Shown here: positions 10,968 through 22,698 of the stretch, piece after piece
How the letters are laid out: the number at the start of each line of letters is the position of its first letter
Position numbering within the stretch: position 1 is the stretch's first letter
Source of the DNA: Pinus tabuliformis
Lineage: Eukaryota; Streptophyta; Pinopsida; Pinales; Pinaceae
Direction of reading: 5' to 3'
NCBI GenBank assembly: GCA_031772625.1
Contig: CM062815.1
Coordinates: 918,250,979-918,314,978, forward strand
Length of the DNA: 64,000 nt
The notes under the pieces: generated by a model
Seen by the model: the letters and a program-made list of their open reading frames with translations, nothing else
Databases searched by the model: none
What the model was told of the DNA's origin: nothing
Position numbers and translations under genes: made by a program

Positions 10968-12089
10968 GTCATCTAGCACATATAGTGCACTGCACTTCAT
11001 CACTTTATGATACTCGGATTGATAATTTATGTATAGCAATTTAGGACACTAAATTGACCAAACATGGAGTTTTATTTTCTGTGTCTTTTTCAAACTCTCT
11101 AAAACATGAAAAAGCTACTGAGTTAGACCTTTGTCAGACTCGTTAAGTTATTAAACGACATTGGATTCGTCACCATGACGAACATGAGCTTCTCCTTCCC
11201 AGGGCTCGTTAAACTTACTAGGTCGGATTCATCTGAAGGATGAACTTACAGTGCAAGCATATGCTATCCCCTTCAAGCTTGCGATTAAAAAATAATTGGG
11301 GTACTCGCCAAAAATGGTGGGGGAAAATTTTGGAAATCTATCAGTCGTGTCGGCCGCTCACTCTTGAACATGACACTCTTTTCTTTGTGTCAGTTTGGGA
11401 CATCCTCCTTTGCATTGTTGACCTTCCTGGGTTTGGACCATTCATTTTTCCTTCCATTTGATCTTTGCCACGTCATCATGACCACTGATCCCATGGATCC
11501 AAAAGTTGCCAAACTCCCAGTTGTGTCACCGATATGTTCAAGAGTTGTCCTTCTGTAGTTACACTTACCTCTGATTCTCTGTATCATCCAAAATCATTTG
11601 GCATCCTCTCATCTCGAGTCGATGATGTGGGATTCATTATGGCCCTCCTTTGACACAGTCTCTTTCCATCAACTTCAACTCGTTATCTGGGAAGTTGACC
11701 GAGAGATTCCCTTCCAGTACCTTAGAGCTTGCATTCCCTAATGGCAAGTTCTTCTCACCGATGACAAGCTCACATCATTGGTTTTCAATCGAGTGATTTC
11801 ATGGGTGTTCGACTCCAGTTCCTGTATTCACATTCTTTGAATTTTGCTGATAGTACCTTGAGGGCCATTGTCATTATTGGTTGTTTCTCTCACACTTGTT
11901 AATAGCTTACATCATTGACTGGTAATCAAGCGACTTTCTAGCATGTTCGAAGTCAACACATCCATTCACATGCTAGGATCTATAATTTGATCAGGTCGTG
12001 CTGGAGCGTAAGACCTTAGACTTAGATCACACAAGTCTAGGTTGCGAAGTGGTGTAACATGGTTTATGATGATATGCATGTCCCTTTCA

Positions 12090-12260
12090 GATGGTTGGCT
12101 TTGACCAGACCATGAGTTATCATATGTGATCCTTTTCATTATTGGATGGCTATGACCATACCATGGTTTCATTATGATCCTCTTTGACGGATGGGTGCGC
12201 CCATACCTGGATCCATTTTACATGATCATTCTCTCGATGGCTGCGTCCATGCCACGATTC
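12090..12260 (+). repeat. Imperfect tandem repeats in the 3' region of B
   Basis: Four to five units of about 40-45 bp carry GGATGG(C/G)T(A/G)(C/T)G(A/C)CCATACC-like cores. G has the equivalent on the other strand at 21030-21145 (GGTATGGTCGCAGCCATC). Fast-evolving tandem repeats in this position are a known habit of Tat/Ogre elements. Confidence 0.65.
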
Positions 12261-12393
12261 ATGTATCATTTGACAGAGATCTCAGTTTATGTATATGTAT
12301 CTATACTTTCTTGTAGGTTTTCCGATGGCAGACCGGTTCCCCGCAGTGATTTATAAAGCATTTCATCCCTCACTCTAGCTCGGCCTTCACGCT

Positions 12394-12405
12394 GTAGGGG
12401 GCATC
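12394..12405 (+). promoter_or_regulatory. Polypurine tract of element B
   Basis: GTAGGGGGCATC directly precedes TGTTACAC, the same arrangement as in G on the minus strand (CGGGGCATC then TGTTACA). This shows B is on the plus strand. Confidence 0.85.
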
Positions 12406-13532
12406 TGTTACACAACATTTTTTCACTGTCCTTGTACTCCCCATTCCTTGATCCTGGAGGACCTCTACAGTGAAGCTCGCATGCTTTTCCTTCATGAAGA
12501 AACTCCCATTATGTCCCTCTTCATGAGCAGATCATTTCCCTTTTGCACCTTTTTCCCTCAAACTTCTGTTTTGCCAAGTTTACAAGACCGGCACTAACGG
12601 CCTTTGTCTCCCTCATGCCGATGTATAGAGATTAGCACTACTCCTCACACCGACCGGAGCAACTAAGCTGTGTTTTAGTTGCGTCAGTCCTATTATGGAA
12701 AGTTTTTTAAATTAGAGCTGAAGCTTCTAGCTCTAAAATCTCCGTAACGGAAGTCTGGTAAATGGTTTGGCCGGATGGGGTCGAGGATGACAGTTTGGGC
12801 TCCTTTCCCCTATAATTATGGAACTACCTCAAGGGATAAATCCTTCTACCATGAGAAGAAGATCCATCTCCCATCCATATTTCCTATATAAAACTCCCTT
12901 CTTCCCAAGCACAAACTAGTCATAGTTACAGTTTTTGGCTGAGTGTGAGTGTTATAGTTGCAAAGTGTTGATACTATTTTGGACTAGACAAGCAAGCTAT
13001 TACTAGTTGTATTCATCTAGTTGTGTGAGGGAGATGTGCATTTTTGTTTGGAGTGAATCCTAAAGGGAAGATCCTTTAAACTATTGTTGATTGAAGCCAT
13101 CATGGAATGCTAGCATAAGTGTGTGGGAACCTGGTCTTATCAGAGGAAGACTACAACGTCAAGATGAATGGTTGTAATCTCTCTTTGATATTAATATATG
13201 AAACTATCGATTGATTTGCTACATGTTTTGTAGTATTACATATCCGTGTCTTAATGCTTCTTGATTCGTTAAGTAGGTTGAATTGCAATTTGTCTATTAT
13301 GGCTGTGTGTTGTTGTTGTTTACTTGTTTTAGGAGCTTGAAGAAGGAAGCGAGAGATTATTGGAGAAAGCAAGTGAGGACACCATCAAGCAGGATAAGTG
13401 ACCAAGATGTAGTCCCTCTTGATTGATTCTAACCTAAGGAAACCTTCCATAGAATGTATCTGTTGTGGCTAGATTCATTATCAGGTTAGAGGAATTCGTT
13501 CGTGTCCGCACTTATAATTTTACTTCACCACA
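12406..13532 (+). repeat. 3' LTR of element B (right end uncertain)
   Basis: It starts TGTTACACAACATTTTTTCACTG right after the polypurine tract, related to G's LTR start TGTTACACAATAATTTG. A TATA box (CCTATATAAAACTCC, near 12890) and TTGATATTAATATATG around 13185 fit a promoter and poly(A) region. The right end is set at a CACA near 13532 because that gives about 1.1 kb as in G. No second copy is in the window, so the end is a guess. Confidence 0.7.
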
Positions 13533-14404
13533 GGCCTGAAGCCCTCCAAAAATGCCTCCTTGAGGGACCAGCGCAGCCTTGGTCAAGGGTAAGTGTAATT
13601 CAGTGTAGGTAGGCCCATGTCAGGATGCACTTTAGAGCACTTAGGCCCACTTTGACCGATGCTCGGTGAGATTGAGCAAAATCCTCATAGGGGCCTGGGA
13701 ATATTCTTATCTTCTGGAGCCTTCTAGAAGATTCCCACACTTATCATCTCCTATGAGCTCGAAATTGGATATGGAATGAGTTAAGTAACCTCCTATCCTC
13801 TCATCCATTCCTCCATGGAAACTAACTCTAATTTTTGAAGGCCATTCAATACCCTCATTTATGACGAAACCTCCTTCATTTTCCTATAAATTGAGCACTC
13901 ATCTAAGTGATCAGGGGTTGCACTTTGAAAATTTGTAAGGAGATATTGTTGGTGTGAGGTTTGAGATTGTAAGCAAGTGTTTTTATGCTGCCAGAGTGTT
14001 GTTCTTTTGATGGGATGTTGGTTTGGAACTCAAGCTGGAGGAGTGACAGTGGATCAAACTTCATGGTTGTAACTCTTCTTTCTACTTAATAAAGCTATTT
14101 ACACCTTTTCCCATATTCTTGTCTTTATGTATGATGATTATATGTGTAAATTCTTTCAATTCCATTTTCCTATAGTAGATAGATCTCTTCATTTGATTGA
14201 TTTTTGTCCTCTGTTTATGATTACAATTACTTGTTGAGCGAATTAAGTTCGAGAAGCAGCGACGAGAGCCACACAAAGGAGATAAAGGGAAAGCGAAAGA
14301 TAATAAGTAGCTCCCTTGTCTTATTTATCTTCTATAGAAAAAGGTTAAGTGCTTTACTTTTGTTTTTCTAGGTGTAGCTACCCACCTAGGGAAATTGTAT
14401 TTAT
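13533..14404 (+). repeat. LTR-like segment C, probably a truncated LTR
   Basis: It shows the order seen in B's LTR: a TATA box (CCTATAAATTGAGCAC near 13883), then CATGGTTGTAACTCTTC and AATAAAG near 14085, then an AAGCAGCGACGAGAGCC-type tail comparable with B near 13330-13380. No second copy or coding sequence is visible. Its right end abuts the truncated LTR of J near 14405, so either C or J lost sequence there. Confidence 0.45.
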
Positions 14405-14759
14405 CTGTAGATGCAAAATTCCACATAACAGCCCCATTTGGCAAAATTGATACATCAACTTCCTGGGATCGTAACATTGGCATATGATCTCTATTTGATG
14501 TGCACAATACCTCGTTAGAAAGATATATCCGAGGAATACGACTTTTGCATGGAAAACATTAGACAATATCTAATGTTTTCCCCCATTTTCCAAAAAAAAA
14601 TGTCATTTAGGGACTCAAAATGGCTCCGGAAGTTCAAGACCCGAAAAACTATGAAAAATAGTAAATTGTGCTACAATTAAGGAAACTGAAACACTGAAAT
14701 AGACAACAGTGGGGGTCCAATTGGAATAGGTTGGTGGCCACCAAAATACACTTGGATCA
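14405..14759 (-). repeat. Truncated 3' LTR of element J
   Basis: Homologous to about 50583-50912. Its boundary with the interior is sharp: the minus strand begins TGATCCAAGTG right after a polypurine tract. The part corresponding to 50304-50580 is missing, so the LTR is truncated on the left. Confidence 0.85.
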
Positions 14760-14775
14760 ATCGTCCCCCCTTAGG
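14760..14775 (-). promoter_or_regulatory. Polypurine tract of element J
   Basis: The minus strand reads CCTAAGGGGGGACGAT immediately before the LTR start TGATCC. Confidence 0.85.
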
Positions 14776-16230
14776 AAGCAATGGTCCCCATTGCAATGAG
14801 TGCCTCCATGAGATGGGGAAACTTCTGTTGAACTTGGTCCCTGGTGAGCCACTTGCCTTGGTGCAGGAGTTGGCTAGATTTGACAACCTGATATAGTTGG
14901 ATCTTCTACTGGCGAGTGTTCTTGATCTTTGTGTCCATAATCTGATCATTTGTGGACTCTTCCATGTAGTTTGGGTTAAACTTTGTTGGTGTGAGTTGTT
15001 CTACAATGTTTGATGTGTCCAGTAATGGTGGAAAGTATGGTCGAAGGCAGTCCACATTGAAAACTGGGTGTAGGCCAAGGAATGGGGGAATGCTAAGCTC
15101 AAAATAATCGTCTCCCATAACCTTGGTAATGTTGTAAGGACCATAAAAAAGTGTTCTAAGCTTCCGATGGGCTCTGGTAAGTCGTTCTTTCTGCAAATGC
15201 AGCCAAACTTTATCACCCACCTGAAACTTGTGTGGCACCTGATGATGATCATATCGTTACATGTACTTGGAATTTGGATTCTCCAAGATGTCATGAACAT
15301 ATTGGTGGATGTGTTGGATGCATTCAATAAATATGGTTTCTTTATCAGCCTCAGAAAATACATGTGTGGATGTTTTGTATGTAGTCGCATGAGGCATGAC
15401 AACATCAATCAAACACAATGACGGAAATCCTAGACCCACTTGAAAGGGACTGCGACCAGTCAAGCTACAAAGATATCTATTATAAATGTGTTGCACATAG
15501 GGAAGACTCTCATCCTAGGTTAGTGGATGCTTAAAGTTGTACACGCGGAGTATGTGCACTATCATCCTATTGATGACATCCATCTAGCCATCAGTCTGCA
15601 GATGGAAGGAAATCAACTTAGTGAGCTTGGTGTTCAATAATGTCTAGAGGATTTACCAGAATGTGCTTAGGAACCTTCTATCCCAATATGATATAATGGC
15701 ATACATGATCCCAAAATGTACTCACACTTGTTCAAATAATATTTTGGTTGTGTCCTCTGCTGTGATACTCTTCTTGTAGGCCACCAATATAGCCATCTTA
15801 TAAAATTTGTCCAAAACCACATACACAGTCATTACCATGCTTGGTAGAAGGGAGGCCAGGCATATAGTCCATGGAAATGGATTCCCACGACTGGCTGGGA
15901 GTAGGTATAGGAGTGCACAAGCCTTGCTTCTTAATGGTTGGCTTGGCGATGGTACAAGAAATATAGGATCTGATATATTTTCCAATATCTAGTCGAAGTT
16001 TTAGCCAATAAAAGTACATTTGTAGTACAACCACAATTTTCTCCACATCAACGTGTCTTGCAACCCAACTGTAGTGTGCCTCCAAAATCAACTTGGCATG
16101 CACGCTTGAAGGAACACAAAGGCATCCTAGGTAGCATAATAATGCATCGTGGAGGTGGAAATCAGGAACTTGCTTTACATCTACTAGCATCTGGTATGTG
16201 GAGGCAACTTCTGGATCATTTTTGTATAGT
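14776..16230 (-). pseudogene. Integrase and chromodomain-like remnant of element J
   Basis: Minus-strand fragments in several frames show an integrase zinc-binding part and the start of the catalytic core (WESISMDYMPGLP near 15870-15890). The integrase C-terminal part follows (FQVGDKVWLHLQKERL near 15190-15230, then GPYNITKVMGDDYFELSIP). After that comes a chromodomain-like tail (IMDTKIKNTRQ ... GKWLTRDQVQQKFPHL, about 14800-14945). Stops and frameshifts are frequent, so no intact product is possible. Confidence 0.78.
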
Positions 16231-17470
16231 TGCGGCCACTTAGACCTCTCATGGCCACAAGAGTTGAGAACAGTAGTTAGTGTTGAAAATGGGGGCCAAC
16301 TGAGGCAGTATGCAACATGATTGGTGCTTCCCTTTGTCTATTTAATGTTCAAGTGGAATTATTGCAGATATGTAGACCATTTATGATAGCGATCATTCTG
16401 CAACTTCCCTTGTGTCTGTATAAACTGAAGTGGTCAGTGATTGATGTGGATGACCATCTCCTTCCCCAGAATGTAATGATTCCATTATCGGGAAGCCTTC
16501 ATGATGGAATACATCTCTTTATTATAGGTGGGGTACTTCCAAATTGTATCGAAAAATGTCTCACTATGATAGGCCACTAGATTCTCTTGTTGGGTGAGGG
16601 CTGCACCAATAACATAGTCAGAGGCGTCTATCTCAATTTCAAATGGATGCTACAAGTCTGGAAGTGTGAGTACCGATGTAGAGCAGAGGCAGTGCTTCAA
16701 CTCAATGAACGCCTTCTATTGGGACTCGGACCAAGAAAAAATTTCTTTTGCCCCACTCTTAGTAATCTGACTCAATGTCTAAGTGATATTGGAGAATCCC
16801 AACATGAACCTCCAATAAAAATTTGCAATGCCCAAAAAGTTGCGAAGATTTGTTAGTGTGGTCGAGGCTGGCCAATCCCAAATGACTTGGATCTTAGTCA
16901 GATCCACATGCATGCCACACACATCTATGATGTAACCCAGATATTGGACCTGGTTCATGCCAAAGGTGCATTTCTCCAAGTTGGCACACAATTTATGTTG
17001 TTGAAGGGTTTAAAGGACCCACTGAATGTGTTGCAACTGTTCTTCCCAACTCTTGCTAAAGATGAGGATGTCTTCCAGATAAACAACCACACATGAGTTG
17101 GTGAAGGGCCGCAATATGTCATCCATTAGCCTCATAAAAGTAGTAGGGGCATTTGTCAACTCGAATGGAATAACCAACCATTCAAAAAGGCCTTCCTTGG
17201 ATTTGAAGGTAGTCTAACATACATCTGTGGGCTCTATTAGATCCTGGTGATAGCTAGACTTCAGATTGATTTTGCTGAAATACTTGGCCCCCTTGAGTTG
17301 GTACAGAAGGTCATCAATCCGTGGGATTGGTTACCTGTTCCTAACAGTGATTTTTCTTAATCCCCGATAATCAATGCAAAGATTCCAGGTCCCATCATTC
17401 TTCTATAGAAGTATAATTGGGCTCCCACAAGGTGAGGAACTTGGTCAGACATGCCCTTTATTCCCCAACT
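16231..17470 (-). pseudogene. Reverse transcriptase and RNase H remnant of element J
   Basis: The minus strand carries RT palm segments: [16 protein letters not shown], then [12 protein letters not shown] near 17060-17095, where the catalytic YLDD reads YLED. ANLEKCTFGMNQVQYLGYI (16940-16990) and NFLGIANFYWRF follow. A Ty3-type RNase H start (FEIEIDASDYVIGAALTQ, near 16600) comes next. Premature stops interrupt the frame, for example in the RNase H part. The YLED change alone would cripple polymerisation. Confidence 0.8.
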
Positions 17471-18240
17471 CCTAGATTTTCCACTTGATCTCTTCATTTT
17501 CGAGAATGGAGCGGTGATATATAGTCCCTTTAGGTAGAGGTGCTTTGGGAGTCATATCGATCGAGCGCTTGACCTGACAGTGCAAGGGTACCCCCATGGG
17601 TGAGGAGAAGATGTCAATGTATTCTTCCACAACCGTATCCACCTGCTTTTGTTGCGTGGAGGAACCCTTCCTGGGAACCATGGATGTGGCTACAATCTTC
17701 CCCTTACTTTGAGAGTGAATCAAAAAGAAAATAAATTCTGCAGTTTCGGAGATGATATTACTACATTACTTATCAGAGATGAAAGAGATGGTGGTAGACA
17801 TGGATACCTTCGGTATCCTATATAACTTATTACCCAAAGAAATAATAACAGAGAGAGGTCTAGACTCATATACAACATACCGCTTCCACAACTATGGTTT
17901 TCCTAATAATAAATCACAAACTTCAAGATGATCCACATCACACAATACCTTATCTGTGAATGACTTGATGTTGTAGGGAAGGCGGCACTGCTAGTCGATG
18001 CGGAGATCTCGTCCTTGGTGAATCCTCTCGATGGTGTACAACTACACATGTGATGTAGTTGGTAGGCCCAGTCGCTTCATGACCTTTGCTAAAATGAGGT
18101 TCTTTTGTCTCCTGCTATTGATAATGAACTGTAGCAGAGAACCCTTCACCCACATATGTGAGTGGAAGAGGCATTCCCCCTCCTCAAGATCTTCAGGCTC
18201 AATCTTCTGTATCTTGGTGGTGGCCCCAGTGTCACTGGCT
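17471..18240 (-). pseudogene. Retropepsin and RT N-terminal remnant of element J
   Basis: On the minus strand QFIINSRRQKNLILAKVMK (near 18080-18130) occupies the retropepsin active-site position, with NSR where D-S-G is expected. It is followed by CRLPYNIKSFTDKVLCDV and CDLLLGKP. Near 17600 VDTVVEEYIDIFSSPMGVPLH leads into the RT domain. Both active-site changes are G-to-A on the sense strand. No intact frame spans the region. Confidence 0.75.
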
Positions 18241-19163
18241 ACGTGTCAATGATATACTTCCCTTTGGCATTCCCCTTGTCGTGTTCTAATTCAGAGTGAG
18301 AACATGCATCTGATTCAGAAGCCTTCATCTCGACCACCAGTGACTTCTTCTCACTTTTGTTGTACGTGAAGCTCTTATGGAACTCACACCACTTTCCTAT
18401 GTCCTTATTTGTCTTCGTGGTGTTGTTCTTTGCTTGCAGCTTTGATAGGTTATCCTGGGTCACCTCACCTTGGATTTGTCATTTTCTCTGCGATTTGGGG
18501 GTACATTTCCCTTGCTTCAGATTCACAAATCTAACATCTCACTTTTTCTATTTAAACTTTTACTCAATCTTGACAGTGTATTAGTACGTCGTGCCGAGCA
18601 AGGAAATATCTACGATCTTCGTCTCGTCCTAGATGTACCTGTGTAAACAACCACAATATTTGAGTACCAAATGTCACTTAGAATCCTTGATACCCAGCTT
18701 CGTGCAAAGGGTATGAAAAACATTGGTGAACTCTAACACGTCTTGGTCCCTTCCCTTAGGAAATGTGGTCCACTTTATGTATTTATCCTCATAGCTCCCA
18801 ACAGGGTAGTATTGCTCCTTGATGGAATCTCAGAATGAATTCCGCATGGGTGTGACTGAAAATAGTGATGGTGTACTTTCATTCTTCTTCTCACAATAGG
18901 TTTCCCACTAGTCCCTGACGTGGGGGGTGGCTTTGATAAGTGCAAAAGCAATCTTTTCCCAGCTGGAAAAATCATGAACAGCAAAAATATTCTTCTAGTA
19001 GGTTTAACCATTTATCTACGGTGTCTACAACTATCTTACCTTCAAATATGGAATTGTTAAAGTTAACTTGTACGTTGAAGGGTGTGGCACTTCCAGAGTG
19101 GCTGTTGGAAGTAGATGCATCCCTTTTGGGTAGACGCTGAAGGATCTGGGCAAAGTTGTCCAT
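18241..19163 (-). pseudogene. Gag remnant of element J
   Basis: The frame starting at 19163 begins MDNFAQILQRLPK and reaches FEGKIVVDTVDKWLNLLEEYF, the typical start of a chromovirus-type Gag core domain (F.GK....VD.WL..LE.YF). It breaks at 18972; further fragments continue to about 18241. A zinc knuckle could not be identified with confidence. Confidence 0.7.
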
Positions 19164-19370
19164 CCTCGCATTCCTTTGTCGCTCGATTTATTCTCTGAGA
19201 AAGATTTTGAAATCATCCCCTTCCCCCCTCATCTTTATTCTCTTCTCCCATGGGATGTTGTTGGGGTTAGTGAGGTTGGTCTTGCGAAATTTTGACCAAT
19301 TTGAGCGCTAACTCCTTATACCCCAACCTCGTTGGGGACATGTAAAGAAAAATCGAGAAAGAGCAGATCA

Positions 19371-19380
19371 CTCTGATACC
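19371..19380 (-). promoter_or_regulatory. Primer-binding site of element J, disrupted by H
   Basis: Removing H and one copy of its duplication joins 19371-19380 to 50302, giving TGGTATCAGAG on the minus strand one base from J's LTR end at 50304. That is the initiator-Met tRNA primer site. H inserted within it. Confidence 0.85.
19376..19380. repeat. Target-site duplication of element H (ATACC)
   Basis: ATACC borders the left LTR and again the end of the third LTR at 50297-50301. Both copies belong to J's primer-binding site. Confidence 0.92.
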
Positions 19381-19838
19381 TGATGAGCCTCACAAATGGG
19401 TAATTATATGGGCTCATTTTACCTCCTAACCTAGTCAAAAAAACCATTCTCTTAGCTTATTGCATGATTTTCTGATTATATTTATGCTTATAGAGTGAGT
19501 TGAGTTAGTTATGATGCCATGTGGTCTAATATGTGTTTAATGCAGATTATTGATGAATTTTGAGGTCAAAGTCAAGGATCTAGTGGACAAATGACAGCAA
19601 TAACTCGAAGTGAACAAAGGAGAGGACTTATAGGAGGGAATCCCCCTCATTCATTACTCCTCACTTCAAATTCCCTTTCATTCAGCTCGGAGTACAAGTA
19701 GCCAAAGTCATGCACTAGAAGGCAGTTGAGCAAGTGGAGGAGGACTGATGATTATTTCGAGTTTTGGGAGCCAAGCCTCCGTGATTTTAAGGAAGATGTT
19801 GGTAGCTTTAGTTGTATAAGTAGAGAGGCCTAGGGCCT
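19381..19838 (+). repeat. 5' LTR of element H, left part
   Basis: It aligns with 46063-46520 and 61175-61625. A TATA-like box TATAAGTAG lies at 19815-19823. G is inserted about 24 bp downstream, where the transcript start would be expected, so the promoter is physically cut. The LTR continues at 34322. Confidence 0.93.
19834..19838. repeat. Target-site duplication of element G (GGCCT)
   Basis: GGCCT precedes the left LTR and recurs at 34317-34321 after the right LTR. Uninterrupted H-family LTRs (for example 46510-46530) read GAGGCCTAGGGCCTCATTAGG across this point, which confirms the empty site. Confidence 0.95.
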
Positions 19839-20905
19839 TGTTGGAGAGGTAAATCCCCTCTGCGGACAGAGGCGATCCCACTAGCCCAAAATGGGTCTAG
19901 CAACAATCAATCAAGCTATGATGCAAGTTCCTAGTTGTAAATCAAAAGTGGATAAGAAGAACCAACCTGGAATCCAACGCTATTGTCGTAGACGAGTTGA
20001 TATCCCCGTTCTCCAGCTCCGGCAGGTCACAATCCTAGCGATCTCCGCGTATGGACACCTGCACATGCAAAGAACAAAGCGAATACAAGCATAAAATTCA
20101 CGATATATAACTATATATCAGTCAGAAAGGACATAAATCAACCATCATCATTATGAAAAGTAAGATTGGAACCATAATAATAGTCGTTTATTAATGAACA
20201 AGTAGAGAAAAGTACAACCAATGTTCTGACGTTGAATCGCTCCTCTGGCTGGGCGAGCAGCTACATATGCCTTGCAATAGATTCTTCTCTCTCTCTTTAC
20301 CTATGGATACACAGTTCAGACTTCCGGCAGCATAACCTCACTCAAGACAAGTATAATCAATACTAGCATCAATACTTCAGAACTCAAGAACTAGCCTGAC
20401 AAATGCATGAGGGTGGGCTTTTATAGATGGAGAAGGGAAGAAGATACAATGCATCTAGACACTCATTGTGGATTGACATTATCCCCAAAAAGCTGCTGTG
20501 GATAGATGACAAGTCTCGACATCTAGAAAGCCAGCTTTATTCCAAAAAGACTGATGACAGTAAAGGAAAAAAACATCCGAGCGCGCGTTTGTCAAAAATA
20601 TTTCCCAAATTTGGTTGGCACGAGTATTTCTCTATGACAGAGCGCCAATGGTCGCACCCTCTTTTGAGGATCTCAGTGATTGGCGTGGGCAGGACATTGT
20701 GGACCCGCGCTAATGGAAAAAGGGCACTTTTCAGGGATATTTTGCAGAAGGTGTCTTTAGGGAACATAAAGTACATGCTCAGGAGAACATAATGCAAGTG
20801 TTTTTAGGTTATGTCACTGCTCACAGGTCCTGGAATGCGTCCTCCAATGTACAAAAACAGGGGTAACAGGGACGGTGAACAATGGTGAGAAATTACTATG
20901 TAACA
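19839..20905 (-). repeat. 3' LTR of element G
   Basis: TGTTGGAGAGG...TGTAACA on the plus strand. Matches 33251-34316 with scattered substitutions and one single-base indel. A minus-strand TATAAAA is at 20419-20425. Confidence 0.95.
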
Positions 20906-20923
20906 GATGCCCCGTAAAGCATG
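20906..20923 (-). promoter_or_regulatory. Polypurine tract of element G
   Basis: The minus strand reads CATGCTTTACGGGGCATC directly before the 3' LTR start TGTTACA. Confidence 0.88.
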
Positions 20924-22558
20924 AGGCCCAAGAGAGAGAGAGAGGGGTGAAATGCTTTACACGAACACATGTAGCTGCCGCCGAGAATCTGCATTGAGAG
21001 ATACAACTGATAGCTTAAGTACATGATGTATGTGGTATGGTCGCAGCCATCCATAATAATGTAGATCCATAGCATGGACGCAGCCATCTGGTTAGGATCA
21101 TTGAATCGACTCAGGTATGGTCGCAGCCATCCAGTGAATAAGTCATGTATCAAGAATCACGCCTGGATTATAACAGACAAAATCCAGGGTCTTGCGCTCC
21201 ATCTCTACCCGAACAAAAGTACAAGTTCAAGCATGCGAATATATGAGTTGAAGTCGAACATGCATGAACATCGTCTGATTACCAATCAATATTGGAAACT
21301 ATTAACAGACGCGAGAGGTACCACCAATAATGACAATGGCCCTCAAGGTACTATAGGTACAATCTACAGCGTGCGAATTAGTGATCTGATGTCGAACACC
21401 CGTAGAATCATTCGATCGGAGGCCAATGAGGAAAACCTCGCGTCGAACATGAAGAACTTGCCATTAAGGCATGGAGGCTCCAAGGCACCGGAAGGGAGTC
21501 TCTAGATCAACTTCCCGGATAATGAGCTGAAGTCGACAGGAAGTAACCTTGATCGAAGGTGGGCCATAATGTTTCCCACATCATCGACACGAGACGGAGA
21601 GATAATGTTGTGAATCAAGATTATATGAGCTATCAAAGGTTGTTTTTTATGCAAAGGTCAACTTCTCTTGAACATATCGGTGACACGACAATGGAGTTGG
21701 CAGTATTTGACATCAATGGATCAGAGGTCATGGTGACGAGGCAATGAGCAGATGAGAGGTCAAACAAGATTACCCAAACCCACGGAGGCAAGTGAAAAAT
21801 GAGATGAGATATCCCCACCCACACGCCGAAAGCAGAGAAGTGCCATGTTCAAGAGTGACATACTACCGACACGACAATAGTTATGGTTCCAAAAATTTCT
21901 TTTTGCCCCACCATTTCTGGCGAGTACCCCAATTATTTTTAACAAGCTTGATGGGGATAGCATATGCTTGCAGTGCGTCATTTTGACAAAATCTGATGTC
22001 ATCAGGTTTTAACGAGTCTGACAGAGGAAGAACTCGACGTCTTTTCCTGTTTAGAGAGTTTGAAAAGACAGCAAAAAAGGAAACTCCAGGGTGTCCTTTT
22101 TCGTAAAGTTGTGTCTCTCGAGCCCGAAAAAGTATAAAACAATGCTCGAAAGAACCGCCTGATCATTACGATCGAGGAGTACTTTTCATAAGTAGTGATT
22201 TTGATATGAAAAAGTAAAAAAGTGATCAAAACCACGTCGTTTCGGAACCATTCACGAGTTTGAAATGACAAGAACCCGGTAATCTTTTTAAGGTTTTAAC
22301 GGTCGACAAAAAGAACTTAAAACGACTGCCCCTTATTAACGTTTTAACAAGTCAAGAGGAATAACTCGGCGATCTTTTCATGTTTAGCGAGTCAGAAAAG
22401 AGTTGAAAGATAACTCAAAAAGGAGCTTGTTTCATTGCTTTGAGTTGCACCAACCCCTGTCATCATACAAAAACAGTGTAAAACCCATTTTGACATAAAA
22501 ATATTCCAAAAATACTCAAAAAATATCATTTCTAATGTATTTTTAGATCAAAAAATGC
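20924..22558 (-). other. 3' untranslated region of element G
   Basis: No supported coding frame for the element strand. It contains three imperfect copies of a unit with ATGG(A/T)CGCAGCCATC (about 21036, 21076 and 21117) and blocks shared with A and B. A series of stem-loops follows: 22013-22036 (CGAGT/ACTCG), 22056-22086 (GAGTTT/AAACTC), 22119-22148 (CGAGC/GCTCG) and 22389-22416 (GAGT/ACTC). A 143-codon plus-strand frame at 21074-21505 spans the repeats and looks like chance. Confidence 0.7.
21030..21145. repeat. Imperfect tandem repeats in the 3' region of G
   Basis: GTATGGTCGCAGCCATC, CATGGACGCAGCCATC and GTATGGTCGCAGCCATC recur at intervals of about 40 bp. The equivalent array in B is longer and diverged. 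Confidence 0.75.
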
Positions 22559-22565
22559 TATAAAG
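22559..22565 (+). promoter_or_regulatory. Candidate TATA box of the antisense gene in G
   Basis: TATAAAG in a GCTATAAAGAG context lies about 140 bp before a strong 5' splice site (22698/22699) on the same strand, antisense to G. It is the only clear TATA motif upstream of the antisense frame. Confidence 0.5.
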
Positions 22566-22698
22566 AGTGAAATGGTAAAAAATAAATTTACTTTTCACTT
22601 TTCACCTTGTGAGTTTACCATTGGAGGGTTTTGGGTGCAAATTTCAACTGCTGATTGCGATCAATCCAGGAGATCATTCGAGCCGCCATCTGAAGCAG

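Larger units (their letters stand above)
10973..12405 (+). other. 3' untranslated region of element B (Tat/Ogre-like, plus strand)
   Basis: The reverse complement of G's 3' region aligns here in patches. CGAGTCGATGATGTGGGA near 11620 and the GTTATCTGGGAAGTTGACC segment near 11680 have counterparts near 21590 and 21510 in G. TAAAGCATTTCATCCCTC near 12354 also matches G. Stem-loops with GAGT/ACTC and GAGC/GCTC arms occur at 11120-11141 and 11187-11207. It holds a run of GATGGCTG-type repeats at about 12090-12260. No coding frame is supported. The upstream part of B is cut off at A's insertion. Confidence 0.75.

Noticed and set aside
21074..21505. 143-codon plus-strand frame in the 3' region of G
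   Set aside because: It overlaps the tandem repeats and blocks shared as non-coding sequence with A and B, where the frame is not kept. No domain pattern is visible.
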